Assembly: GCA_013001595.1 (NCBI GenBank)
Contig: JABDMH010000149.1
Location: 1-64,000 of the forward strand
Source of the DNA: Saprospiraceae bacterium
Lineage (GTDB): Bacteria > Bacteroidota > Bacteroidia > Chitinophagales > Saprospiraceae
Direction of reading: 5' to 3'
Length of the DNA: 64,000 nucleotides
Both the position numbers and the translations under genes were made by a program. This document shows, piece after piece, positions 17,658 to 26,918 of this stretch. The notes beneath the pieces were generated by a model. That model had not been told where the DNA came from. It made no database searches and saw only the letters and a list, made by a program, of their open reading frames with translations. Position 1 is the stretch's first letter; each line of letters opens with the position of its first letter.

Positions 17658-18269
17658 ATGACGCAGATTAGAGTACTGGTAGTGGAAGATGAACCACTTA
17701 TTGCTGAAGACATCAAAGAAACATTAGATAACATGGATTTCGGAGTATCGGGGGTTGCTTATGACAGTCGCACTGCATTAGAAGAGCTTTCTAGAAATAC
17801 TCCGGACCTTGTGCTGCTAGATGTAAATCTAGGCAGTGAAATGGATGGCATTGACATTGCTCAAGTGATCAACCGCGAGTATAAGATTCCGTTTGTCTTC
17901 CTGACTTCCTATGCGGATAAATCTACGGTGGATCGTGCCAAACACACCCGCCCTATGGGCTATGTCGTCAAGCCGTTTGACGAAAAGGACCTCTTTACTA
18001 CTTTGGAAATTGCGCTCTATAACTTTTCTATGACCCAACCTAGGGTTGACCTCAGCCTTGCACGAATCAACAAGTTGCTAGTGGGTAATCTGACACAAAA
18101 GGAATTTGAGATTCTCAGTTCGATTTTCGACGGAAAAACCAATCGTCAGATGGCTGAGGAGCATTTTGTGTCTGTCAATACCATAAAAACCCACATAAAA
18201 AACGTGTACGATAAACTCGATGTGCACACCAGGACACAGGCCATAGCAAAGCTCCGTGAGATGGCCTGA
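17658..18269 (+). CDS. response regulator, REC plus LuxR-type HTH
   Basis: 203 residues. The receiver domain (1-120) has the acidic pocket E10-D11, phospho-acceptor D55 (LLDVNL), T83 and K105 (KPF). After a short linker the C-terminal LuxR/GerE helix-turn-helix (about 140-203) reads LTQKEFEILSSIFDG, NRQMAEEHFVSVNTIKTHIKNVYDKLDV. It is a DNA-binding transcription factor switched by phosphorylation. The histidine kinase gene follows 190 bp downstream and is the likely partner. A possible promoter is TTTTG at 17563-17567 with TATCTTGG at 17586-17593. Its binding site may be the dyad found at 18391 and 26919. Confidence 0.92.
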   Translation: MTQIRVLVVEDEPLIAEDIKETLDNMDFGVSGVAYDSRTALEELSRNTPDLVLLDVNLGSEMDGIDIAQVINREYKIPFVFLTSYADKSTVDRAKHTRPMGYVVKPFDEKDLFTTLEIALYNFSMTQPRVDLSLARINKLLVGNLTQKEFEILSSIFDGKTNRQMAEEHFVSVNTIKTHIKNVYDKLDVHTRTQAIAKLREMA

Positions 18270-18390
18270 TTACTTCAGCCTACTTGGGGTGCTGGGTAGC
18301 AACGGACATATGGTCATTGGGTCAGAAAGCCTAATTTTCTGTGTAATAGTTCGTGTTCAACGACGGAAATTCAAGACAAAACCGGCTGAA

Positions 18391-18408
18391 ATCACCCCAA
18401 AGGGTGAT
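18391..18408. promoter_or_regulatory. 18-bp dyad upstream of the histidine kinase gene
   Basis: ATCACCC-CAAA-GGGTGAT, perfect 7-bp arms with a 4-bp spacer, 51 bp before the start codon. It is followed by TAGCTT and by TACATTTTTG, which resembles a -7 box. The same arms and spacer length recur at 26919. Size and symmetry fit a site for a dimeric LuxR-type regulator; a transcript hairpin is the other reading. Confidence 0.5.
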
Positions 18409-18459
18409 ATTAAGTAGCTTGATTACCTACATTTTTGCGTTTAGGAAGGTAGTAGAGCT

Positions 18460-20430
18460 ATGAATATACGGTTGCATACCAGGAAATTGATTGATGTCAG
18501 CCAATTCCTTTGGCAAGGACTGTACGGTCTGTTGATCATATGGTGTCTTCCGCTATTGTCCCAGAATCCTGCAGTAAGTGAACTATCTCAGCATAGACAA
18601 CTGGTCCTGGCACTTAGTCTAGCCGAAGACGATAGTCAAAGGGTCAATCTTTACAATGAGATGGCACAACTTTTTCTCTATGATTCGGTGATGCTGGCTA
18701 GAAATTATGCCAAGAAAGCATTGGATTTGTCAAAGCAAATACCGCATGTGCTCGGAACGGCGGAAGCATTAAATAATCTGGCCACATCACATGAGATTGC
18801 GGGATCATTTGATCAGGCTCTCACCTTGTACGAAGCTGCCTTTGATCATGCCCAAGGTGAGCAGGCATATCGGATGGCATCGGATGTCATAGTAAATATG
18901 GCAGTGGCCTGCTATTATCAAAATGACAACGCTCAGGCCATAGCACAATACAAGAAAGCCCTGGAGCATGCGGAGGAGTTTGATATTGTGCAGGACGTCT
19001 CTTACATCTATGCTGATCTGGCAGCTATTTACCAGGAGTTGGGAGAATTTAAAAAGGCAACATCCATCTACAAATTGGCGCTAGTGAGTGCACAGCAAAG
19101 TCAAGATGATTTGGGCACAGCCCAGCTGATGGAAAATCTGGGATTCCTATATAGCTTGGGGCCAGAGAAGGATACGGCCTGTGCATATCTACAAGAAGCC
19201 ATGCAAAACTATGGACGATTGGGTATGGAGGCCGAAGTAATACAGGTGGAGCTATCCATCTGTCAGGTGTATTTGGAAATGGGGTGGTATGATCAAGCTG
19301 ATCAATTGGCTAGCAAACTCGTGAATGGCGAGATGAGCTCTTTGCCTGCCGTGCATCAATCAAGAGCAAGACTGATCTTGGCTACCATTCGCAACAATCA
19401 AGAGCGCTATGATGAGGCCATAGCACTGCTAAATGAGGGCTTCGATTTGGTGCGCAATATGGATGAAGAAGGTATTATAGCAGATTACATGCAGCAGTTT
19501 GCACAGGTCTACGAGCGGAGACATCAGTATGAAAGGGCCTTCGAATATATGAACCGTAGATTGTCGCTAATGGACACGCTAAATAGAATGGAACGGCTTG
19601 ATCTGGAAAGGGAAATCAGGGCCCAATTTACCCTGCGAGAGCAAGAGTCGGCCATGAAGATGGAAATGGCGAGGGAGCAGCAGGAATTAAGAGAGAAACA
19701 ATGGTTACTGGCTCTTCTAATAATATCCTTCATATTAGTTGGCGTCCTCTCGGTATTTGCCATCTCCAAAATGCGGTCCAACCGTACCCTAAAAGAGAAA
19801 AATCAAATCATAGATCAAAGCTTAAAAGATAAGGAGCTGCTGATTAGAGAGATTCAGCACCGAGTTAAGAACAATCTACAGATCATCTCTTCGCTACTTA
19901 AGCTCCAAGTGAGATCTACCAATGATGACGAAGCCAAATCTGCCTTACGAAAGGGGCAAGAACGCATCGATTCCATCGCCCTTATTTATAAAAATCTATA
20001 CCAGTCGGATAAAATAACCGGGGTACAGACAAAGCAATATATTGAACAGTTGAGTCGATCTCTCCTACGTTCGCTACCTTTGATTAGCCTTACTACTGAT
20101 GTGGAAGACTTGATTCTAGACGTCGACGTATTGGTCCCGATTGGCCTGATTGTCAATGAACTGATTAGCAATGCCATTCAGTATGGATTTGCCGATGATG
20201 AGATGGGACACATTATGATCTCACTCAAACGAGATGGCAACGATATTGCATTGATTGTCGAAGATGATGGCATCGGCCTGAGTCAGATGGAAATGGAACA
20301 TCGGAATAAGTCTGGTTTTAAACTGATTCGGGCCTACCTGCAAAAGTTAAATGGAACGATCCATATTCGATCTTCTCAAGGAACAATTGTTCACTGTCAG
20401 TTTAAGGCGGTTGCCGATCTGGCAGCCTAA
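18460..20430 (+). CDS. TPR-containing sensor histidine kinase (HisKA_2 type)
   Basis: 656 residues. An N-terminal signal or membrane segment (about 20-36) is followed by six or more TPR repeats (about 70-400: NNLATSHEIAGSFDQALTLYEAA, YADLAAIYQELGEFKKATSIYKLA), then a coiled coil and one membrane helix near 420-440. The cytoplasmic part has a HisKA_2 dimerisation box with EIQHRVKNNLQIISSLL, H467 being the phosphorylated histidine, and an HATPase_c domain (NELISNAIQYGF, DDGIGL, SGFKLI). The TPR region would face the periplasm and bind a protein or peptide signal. It pairs with the response regulator just upstream. This LytS-like/HWE architecture is common in Bacteroidota. Confidence 0.9.
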   Translation: MNIRLHTRKLIDVSQFLWQGLYGLLIIWCLPLLSQNPAVSELSQHRQLVLALSLAEDDSQRVNLYNEMAQLFLYDSVMLARNYAKKALDLSKQIPHVLGTAEALNNLATSHEIAGSFDQALTLYEAAFDHAQGEQAYRMASDVIVNMAVACYYQNDNAQAIAQYKKALEHAEEFDIVQDVSYIYADLAAIYQELGEFKKATSIYKLALVSAQQSQDDLGTAQLMENLGFLYSLGPEKDTACAYLQEAMQNYGRLGMEAEVIQVELSICQVYLEMGWYDQADQLASKLVNGEMSSLPAVHQSRARLILATIRNNQERYDEAIALLNEGFDLVRNMDEEGIIADYMQQFAQVYERRHQYERAFEYMNRRLSLMDTLNRMERLDLEREIRAQFTLREQESAMKMEMAREQQELREKQWLLALLIISFILVGVLSVFAISKMRSNRTLKEKNQIIDQSLKDKELLIREIQHRVKNNLQIISSLLKLQVRSTNDDEAKSALRKGQERIDSIALIYKNLYQSDKITGVQTKQYIEQLSRSLLRSLPLISLTTDVEDLILDVDVLVPIGLIVNELISNAIQYGFADDEMGHIMISLKRDGNDIALIVEDDGIGLSQMEMEHRNKSGFKLIRAYLQKLNGTIHIRSSQGTIVHCQFKAVADLAA

Positions 20431-20755
20431 GGCCCCTCAGAATCCATCCAAATCAACTCTTTTCATTATACTTCATCCTATAGATTACATATCAAGATGA
20501 AAATGCCTGTGAAAAATTTCGCAGAGTAAGTAGTTCATTGCGAATATACTTATGTATGGGTAGCATTCCGAATATGAAATTTGACCCGTATGAACTGTTT
20601 TCATGGCCTGCTTTTTGATCTGTCGGCGAGGTAGCGATACTGCTTTATCATAATGCTTCACAGTAGAAATGGCAAACAATTTTCATGGATGGTTTCAGGC
20701 TTGATAAGGTAAATGAAATAATTGGCAGGCTTTAGCTTGTGGATTAAGAAGGCTT
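20431..20755. other. 325-bp intergenic region, no gene seen
   Basis: It separates the kinase gene from the TolC-like gene. A 64-codon frame on the minus strand (20485-20679) has no recognisable features. No strong hairpin or TAnnTTTG box stands out; TTTAGCTTGTGG at about 20730 could be a weak promoter part. The next operon presumably starts from a promoter here. Confidence 0.4.
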
Positions 20756-22819
20756 TTGCAAATGAACCTACTGCACACTACCATACTTGGTCTATTCTTT
20801 CTTTGGGGAAGTCTCATGAATTCATTATTCGCGCAAAATGATGATTTGCTAAATGCCATCGGGATAGACCTAGAAACAATGGTGGATGACTATGTTTCCG
20901 AAACGTTTCTTGCCTCACAGTTTTCTCAAGACGTATCTGATTTACCCGGTCTGTTCTGTCCTTCAGAATCAGACTCAGGTCATATCCACGTTCTGGAATC
21001 GGAAAGGCTAGCAGAGATCGCATTGATCGACCGTGATCGATCACTTGAACTCCAAGGATCGTATCTCAATAATTTTGCTGGTTCGCTACTTGAAGATGAT
21101 GGAATTTTCTATAAGTGGCGTTCGAATACAGGACTGGGCTGGAATCTTTTCCGAGATGGTTTGATCGCAAAAAAGCAAAGGGTAAAGCAGAAGCAGTTAG
21201 AATGGGAGGCAGAAAAGTCCATAGAAGATGAGAGAGTTAGAAAGGAGTCTTATCAAGACCTGTATGCAGGTATTTTATATGCCTTTAATCAGAAGAAGGT
21301 GGAGGTAATTGAGGATCGACTTAGAATTCTATCGCAATTATATCATGTCGTACATCGCCTTTTCTATCTCAGATTTGTGCATTGGGAGGAAGTCTTGGAT
21401 GTGATGTCTAAGAAAACAGAGACTCAACTATTTCTTAAAAACTATCGCACGTATTTATCATCCGTTCAATTGGATTCAACTGTGAAGAATCAAGAATTGT
21501 TGGAGCTACCAGTATTTGACTTGGTGTATGAAAATATTGACCGACAAGGATTAGACACCTCAGCTCAGTATAATGCCATGCAGAGTAGAGTGAAGGCAGT
21601 CGAGCATCAATTTCATTGGTCGAAAGACATCTCTCTCAATGCAAATATGCGCTATAGCTACTTTCAGGGTGGTGCTGGAGCTAATTATGGTCAGCGGGAT
21701 TTCGTAACTGGTGGAGTGACCTTTGCCATGCCCCTGTCTTTTCGAAAGCAGGAAAGAGAACAATACAAGAGAGCAAAGGTAGACAGAATTAAGGCTGATT
21801 ATCAGCAGTACTATGATGGAGTAAATAACGAAGTACTGAACAAGTACTATGAATTTCAATATGCACTCAAACAGTATGTCAATTTTTACTACAAAAAAGA
21901 GCGACTTGGTGTATGGATCAAGAGAGCAATCAGAAAGAGAAACCTATCGGACCCCGACTATAGTCCCAAGATGGTCGTGGATAAACTGGACGAACTATTT
22001 AGTGTTGATCTTGAGCTTTTAGATATCCAGCAGAAAATGTATTTGCATGCACTGAAAATATTTCAATCCATAAATGCCGATGATATTTTACCGTTGATTG
22101 AGATCAAAGATTATAATCTATTTAATAATCAATTTGCAGGTGACCGCATCATTTTATGTCCCCATAAGGACTTTGAAAATTTGGAACTAAATTATCTGGT
22201 TGAGCTCCTTCGATACAATGACATCAAAGAGGTGATGATCGAAACAAATGGAGATCTAGATCTCTACCTTAAATATGCCGAACTCCTAGATTATTTACAG
22301 AGCGAGCAAATGAGTGTTCGGTTGTCGTTTTCATTATCTGACAGCTCTTCAACTGATTTGTCCTCATTACAGGTTGCTTGGTCAATGGCACTTACACCTC
22401 TATTGCATGTGGATCTTACTTCGATACGGTCTTCCGATCTCGAGCCAATACTATCCGGTATATCACAGTTGATTGAAGCCGATCAAAGGACACTGGATGT
22501 GTCGATTTCTCTTCCTGCACATTATATATCAGGCGCTGTCGAAAACTTGCGCAACTTTACCAGTATAAACCTCTTGCCAGAAATAGCCGGGGCAGCTAGT
22601 GCTGTGACATCTGCACTCACCATCCTGAAGGAAAAAGGCATAACTAATCTTAGACCAATTATTGATCCATCTGCTTCTCGTACACGATTTGAAATGGACA
22701 CGTATGTCGAAGAGTTATTGGAGCATTTGGGAATCCAGCAAGTATGTATTGCCAATGTAGGCGGCCTACTGAACCTTGAAGCTAAAACCATAAGTTGGCA
22801 TGAAGAGCGCGGATTTTAA
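20756..22819 (+). CDS. TolC-like outer-membrane protein with an extra C-terminal alpha/beta domain
   Basis: 687 residues with a signal peptide ending near LFAQN (27). Residues about 60-440 have the long amphipathic helices and paired beta segments of outer-membrane efflux proteins (for example LNANMRYSYFQGG and VTGGVTFAMPLSF as strands), although the second half of the TolC repeat is weak. Residues about 445-687 are not part of TolC: eight strand-like segments alternate with helices (RIILCPH, EVMIETNG, VRLSFSLS, LLHVDLTS, LDVSISLP, SINLLPE, LRPIIDPS, VCIANVG), which suggests a barrel-like alpha/beta domain. The next gene (HlyD type) overlaps it by 20 bp, so the two are co-translated and probably form a trans-envelope channel. 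Confidence 0.65.
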   Translation: MQMNLLHTTILGLFFLWGSLMNSLFAQNDDLLNAIGIDLETMVDDYVSETFLASQFSQDVSDLPGLFCPSESDSGHIHVLESERLAEIALIDRDRSLELQGSYLNNFAGSLLEDDGIFYKWRSNTGLGWNLFRDGLIAKKQRVKQKQLEWEAEKSIEDERVRKESYQDLYAGILYAFNQKKVEVIEDRLRILSQLYHVVHRLFYLRFVHWEEVLDVMSKKTETQLFLKNYRTYLSSVQLDSTVKNQELLELPVFDLVYENIDRQGLDTSAQYNAMQSRVKAVEHQFHWSKDISLNANMRYSYFQGGAGANYGQRDFVTGGVTFAMPLSFRKQEREQYKRAKVDRIKADYQQYYDGVNNEVLNKYYEFQYALKQYVNFYYKKERLGVWIKRAIRKRNLSDPDYSPKMVVDKLDELFSVDLELLDIQQKMYLHALKIFQSINADDILPLIEIKDYNLFNNQFAGDRIILCPHKDFENLELNYLVELLRYNDIKEVMIETNGDLDLYLKYAELLDYLQSEQMSVRLSFSLSDSSSTDLSSLQVAWSMALTPLLHVDLTSIRSSDLEPILSGISQLIEADQRTLDVSISLPAHYISGAVENLRNFTSINLLPEIAGAASAVTSALTILKEKGITNLRPIIDPSASRTRFEMDTYVEELLEHLGIQQVCIANVGGLLNLEAKTISWHEERGF

Positions 22820-23873
22820 AAGGAGCACCAGCAAGATTCGGGTTTTAGAGGAGGTAAGACCGGTTAAAAGGAAAATTAATTGGGATCGGACAATCTATTT
22901 GACGGCCCTTCTAATTGTTTTGGGAATCGTGCTCTTTGTAGCTGGAAGATCGAATTTCTTTATTCGAGGTGAGGGTCAAGTACTTTTTAAAAAGTTAGAA
23001 ATTCAATTTACCCAGGATGTGCAGATTATTGAATTTATAAAGTCGGAGGGAGACTCCGTATCGGTTGGTGATACCTTGTTTCGCTATTACGATGAAAATT
23101 CTGTGAATCAATTGGTAAGCAAAGTTACCGGTAATCCAATCAAAATTATTTCCAGTGATAACCTCGACTGGATCGTTCGAGAACGCATTACTACCGAAAA
23201 GCGAATCGAGTTAGCGAAAATTCAAATAGACGAACAAGAACGTTTGATTAATATGACCAAGGGTGAGAAGAAAAGAGTGGAGAAGGAAGTCTATTTAGAT
23301 GTGTATCCGGCAGCAAAGTTGGACAAATATACAACTCGTTTGATTGACTACGCTTCTAACATAGAAAGTGCCAAGGAGGAAATTCTTTTCTATAAGAAGT
23401 ATCTGAATCATCTGGTATTACAAGAAAAACTGGAACGATCAAAAATCCATCAGCAGAATGCCATAGCAAATAATATTCAACCTGTCATTTTACATGCTTA
23501 TGTTTCACCTGTTAAAGGTACGATCACACAGATCAGAAAAGAAAACTATGAGGTCGCTCTGGAATCTGATGTGATCATGTCCATTCACAAGCCGACTAAT
23601 CTGTACATTAAGGCCTTTTATGATCAAGAAGATGTGAAGCATTTGCATCAAGGAGATGTGGTCGATGTCAGATTTCCTGATGGAACAGAGAGCTACGGAA
23701 TACTTCAGAGGTTTTACTCGGCAACTTACCAACTACCGGATGAATTTCAGAAGAAATATGAACCCACAACACGTAGCATTGCAGCAGACATCACACCCAT
23801 TGATGGTATGGAGCTACAAAAATGGAAGCCTTTCTATAAACTGAATGTTCAAGTGTCTAAACCACTTTATTAG
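22800..23873 (+). CDS. HlyD-family membrane fusion (adaptor) protein
   Basis: 357 residues: short basic cytoplasmic start, one membrane helix (about 30-50), then a lipoyl/biotin-like barrel (IIEFIKSEGDSVSVGDTLFRYYD), a helical hairpin (about 120-220) and the second lipoyl half plus beta-barrel (VSPVKGTITQIRKENYEV; LYIKAFYDQEDVKHLHQGDVVDVRFPDG). This is the adaptor layout that links an inner-membrane pump or synthase to an outer-membrane channel. Its start lies inside the TolC-like gene. No ABC or RND pump gene is near, whereas a GT2 synthase is two genes on, so a polysaccharide rather than a drug or protein is the more likely cargo. Confidence 0.85.
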   Translation: MKSADFKRSTSKIRVLEEVRPVKRKINWDRTIYLTALLIVLGIVLFVAGRSNFFIRGEGQVLFKKLEIQFTQDVQIIEFIKSEGDSVSVGDTLFRYYDENSVNQLVSKVTGNPIKIISSDNLDWIVRERITTEKRIELAKIQIDEQERLINMTKGEKKRVEKEVYLDVYPAAKLDKYTTRLIDYASNIESAKEEILFYKKYLNHLVLQEKLERSKIHQQNAIANNIQPVILHAYVSPVKGTITQIRKENYEVALESDVIMSIHKPTNLYIKAFYDQEDVKHLHQGDVVDVRFPDGTESYGILQRFYSATYQLPDEFQKKYEPTTRSIAADITPIDGMELQKWKPFYKLNVQVSKPLY

Positions 23874-24107
23874 TGAGCACTTATTGCCAAATGGAAGCCA
23901 TTCTGATTGGTATGCTTTTCATTGTTGGTGCACAGCAGTGGAATGTCGAAGACGTCTTAAGGTATTTGGCCAAATGGGAGGCTAAAATTTGGCAATATTT
24001 GGCCCCGCTGACTTGGCAAGGAAGCAATATTTGCAATATTCCTGAGGGGTACCTGTAAATACAGTACTTTAAACATGTTGGTACGGTAATTGAACTATCG
24101 ATTCTAG

Positions 24108-25562
24108 TTGGAAATGAAAGCTCATTCTCTATTACATCGAAGTGTTTTGGATGCATCGGCTGACGCCGGACATAATGCCTTGGTTGAAATCAGGGTAGAT
24201 GGAGATTGTTTTGTATACATATATGATTTCTATTTGGGTATGCTGGACCGATTAGCTCAATATGATGGAATTATCATAGAAACCACCAAATCAATATTTA
24301 CAAGACACGCGGTTTGGCGTATTCGGAGCTATTTTGAGCATAATCTATTCTTGTTGCCACTGTTTCTTCGTCGCAGTTCTCGGATCCTTGATGCTAGCCT
24401 GGGTGCCATGACTGATGGATATGTATCCACTGAAGAGTCTCTCTTTGAGGTGGTCTCGATTACTCGAAGTATTCAGGAAAATAGAGAAAAGATTAGGTTG
24501 CCGGAGATGGCCGATATCGATGCTCAGGTAATCCTCGGGCATTTAGCATATGGTGTGTCTCGAGGTCAACAAACCATCAAGCCCATCATCGATAGAGATT
24601 GCCGTATGGGATATTTGTATCCAATCATATCGGCCATTGAAGCAAATGGAAGGATTAGAAGTTCAGTGGTAGAATTGCTAGATGAAGCTGAAAGCTTAGG
24701 ATATGTAAAAGCCCGGATGTTACAATCCACCTATGTATGTAGTTCATGCGAGGATGCTTTTCTTCAGTTTCGTGAAGTTTGTCCCGCTTGTCTCTCATCA
24801 GATATCGTTACTGAAGAAGTAGTCCATCATTTTCGTTGTGCTCATGTAGCTCCGCTCTCAGATTTTCGCCAGGAAATACAGGGTGGTCATATACTCGAAT
24901 GCCCTAAGTGCAATCACGAGCTAAAGCATATCGGAGTAGATTTCGATAAGCCATCTTCAATGCATCGCTGTCGAAGTTGCAACAAGGACTTTCAAAACTA
25001 CCATGTATATGCCCGATGTACCACCTGTGACCATGATCAGAATGTGGAGCATTTGATTAAGCGGGATGTCAAAGAGTATGATATAACAGACAAGGCCCTG
25101 GCAAGCTTACAGCGTGGTCTGTCTGCTAGAGAGCCAGATCAACTTGGCGAGGTCATTCCTGAAACCATGGATTGGTCACTCTTTATTAAAGCCTTGGCTT
25201 TTGAAGCGGATCGACCTGGAGCAAGCGGTCAGTTGGTCTCTATAGAGATAGAAGATTTGAAGGGGTTGATTAAACAAATTGGAAGTAAGAACAAAAATAA
25301 GCTACTGACAGAATTGATACAAGTGATTAAAGCGTCACAGGGTGCAAGGGATATGCGGAACGTTCAACTGCCCTTCCTCTATTTTACGTTACTGGATACG
25401 AGTGCGAAAGATGCAGAAGACATCGCCCAAAGGACTGTATTCTTATTAAATCATTTGCTCAAGGATAACCTGTCCATTAAGCAGGCACTGCTGACTACTG
25501 AGCTTACACCAATCACAAAAGGAGGTGTTACAGAGTTGGAAAGGAAAAAGCTTGGTGTATGA
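24108..25562 (+). CDS. TackOD1-type zinc-binding protein with a possible degenerate GGDEF-like C-terminus
   Basis: 484 residues, no signal peptide, so cytoplasmic. The middle part (about 135-320) follows the TackOD1 (thaumarchaeal output domain 1) pattern: RMGYLYPIISAIEANG, then cysteine pairs C211/C214 and C225/C228, HHFRC, C265/C268 followed by ELKHIGVDFDKPS, then C288/C291 and C304/C307, enough to hold two or more zinc ions. The last 130 residues (VSIEIEDLKGLIKQIG... LPFLYFTLLDTSAKDAEDIAQR) recall a nucleotide-cyclase-like domain without the GGDEF motif. TackOD1 is a predicted signalling output module of unknown activity. The 4-bp overlap with the GT2 gene (25559) links it to glycan synthesis, perhaps as a regulator. 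Confidence 0.7.
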   Translation: MEMKAHSLLHRSVLDASADAGHNALVEIRVDGDCFVYIYDFYLGMLDRLAQYDGIIIETTKSIFTRHAVWRIRSYFEHNLFLLPLFLRRSSRILDASLGAMTDGYVSTEESLFEVVSITRSIQENREKIRLPEMADIDAQVILGHLAYGVSRGQQTIKPIIDRDCRMGYLYPIISAIEANGRIRSSVVELLDEAESLGYVKARMLQSTYVCSSCEDAFLQFREVCPACLSSDIVTEEVVHHFRCAHVAPLSDFRQEIQGGHILECPKCNHELKHIGVDFDKPSSMHRCRSCNKDFQNYHVYARCTTCDHDQNVEHLIKRDVKEYDITDKALASLQRGLSAREPDQLGEVIPETMDWSLFIKALAFEADRPGASGQLVSIEIEDLKGLIKQIGSKNKNKLLTELIQVIKASQGARDMRNVQLPFLYFTLLDTSAKDAEDIAQRTVFLLNHLLKDNLSIKQALLTTELTPITKGGVTELERKKLGV

Positions 25563-26863
25563 CACTTTTGGAAGAGATCATAGGCTATTGGACTCATGCA
25601 GACTGGGCTAAGATTGGCCGCGTATTCTGGTACTTTTTGATCTTTGAGCTCATGAGGTATGTCATTGTCGACTATGTTGTTGTGGCCATCCATTTCCTTG
25701 ATCGTTTGGTCAATCGCAAGAGGTGGGATCGCGCTAAGGAAGCCCTTCACCTTGTACAACCGCTTGTCTCTATTCTGGTGCCAGGTAAGAACGAGGGTAA
25801 GCATTTATTCAAGTTGACCAGATCATTGGCCGAGCAAACCTACCGAAACTTTGAATTGATCGTTGTAGATGATGGATCCACAGATGATACGAGAATCATT
25901 GGTCGTGACTTGGAAGCTCGTGGATTGATCGATTTGTTTATAAGTAATGACGTACGTGGTGGAAAAGCATCTGGTGCAAACATTGCCCTACGCTACGCCA
26001 AAGGGAAATATATTGTACATTTTGATGCGGACTGCTCTTTTGATCGGGATGCCATCGAAAAATCTCTCTTGCCGTTCTACTATGATGAGCGCATTGCAGC
26101 TGTGGGTGGAAATCTTGAGGTGCGTAATTCTCGAGAGAGTCTTGCCACTACATTACAGGCAATCGAATACTTAAAGGTAATCTTGGTAGGTCGCATGGTT
26201 ACCTCCTACATCGGGATCTATCGCATCATTTCTGGAGCTTTTGGTACCTTTCGCACGGATGTACTCAAGAGGCTGGGTGGCTGGGATCTAGGACCCGGGT
26301 TAGATGGCGATATCACCGTCAAGATTAGAAAGCTAGGCTACCGTGTGCACTTTCAACCCACTGCTAATGGCCTGACTAGTGTGCCAAATAGTTTTAAGAA
26401 GTTAAGCAAACAGAGACTCCGTTGGGATAAATCGATCATTCGTTTTCGCCTTCGCAAGCACAAAGATGTCTTTTATCCAAATGCCAATTTTCGCATGTTA
26501 AACATGTTCTCTTCCTTTGAAAATATTGGCTACAATGTCCTCCTAAACATCAGTTGGTTTATTTATGTAGTCGATATCTTGGTGAATTTTGGACACCTCT
26601 TTATTTATATTCTACCGGCCAATATTCTCCTCTACACCGTTGCCAACTACTTACAGTTTTTTGCCATCATGCTCATTGTTAGGAAACCAGAAGAAAAGCA
26701 TCGATTGTTCTTTTATTTGCCAGCGATGGTCTTTTATACTGGCTACTATTTAAGAATAGTCCGTTTGATTGCCCATACCAAAGAGTTGTTCTTCAAGGAG
26801 TCATACAAAGATCCATGGAACCCACTCAAGTCCTCTCTCAAAGCCAAGGCTCTACGCATATAG
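25559..26863 (+). CDS. processive GT2 glycosyltransferase, cellulose-synthase-like
   Basis: 434 residues. One membrane helix lies before the catalytic domain (about 20-47) and three or four after it (about 320-425). The GT-A domain has V-D-D104-G, D156-A-D158 for nucleotide-sugar and metal binding, the catalytic-base region at LDGDIT (D249; the usual preceding Glu is Leu) and Q285-R-L-R-W289, the QxxRW motif of processive enzymes such as BcsA, NodC, PgaC and HasA. It should polymerise one sugar from the cytoplasm and thread the chain through the inner membrane. There is no PilZ domain. It overlaps the TackOD1-type gene by 4 bp. Sugar identity cannot be told. Confidence 0.85.
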   Translation: MTLLEEIIGYWTHADWAKIGRVFWYFLIFELMRYVIVDYVVVAIHFLDRLVNRKRWDRAKEALHLVQPLVSILVPGKNEGKHLFKLTRSLAEQTYRNFELIVVDDGSTDDTRIIGRDLEARGLIDLFISNDVRGGKASGANIALRYAKGKYIVHFDADCSFDRDAIEKSLLPFYYDERIAAVGGNLEVRNSRESLATTLQAIEYLKVILVGRMVTSYIGIYRIISGAFGTFRTDVLKRLGGWDLGPGLDGDITVKIRKLGYRVHFQPTANGLTSVPNSFKKLSKQRLRWDKSIIRFRLRKHKDVFYPNANFRMLNMFSSFENIGYNVLLNISWFIYVVDILVNFGHLFIYILPANILLYTVANYLQFFAIMLIVRKPEEKHRLFFYLPAMVFYTGYYLRIVRLIAHTKELFFKESYKDPWNPLKSSLKAKALRI

Positions 26864-26918
26864 TGTGCACAGAGGCACACCACGGCTAGAGGTATCCAAA
26901 AAATGGGGAAAGAAAAAA

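Noticed and set aside
20485-20679. A 64-codon minus-strand frame between the kinase and the TolC-like gene
   Set aside because: No domain, no signal, and no neighbour on its strand; most likely chance.
23873-24058. A 61-codon frame from a GTG that overlaps the HlyD stop codon
   Set aside because: No ribosome-binding site or family resemblance, Trp-rich composition, and it covers the TTGGC repeats; kept as non-coding.
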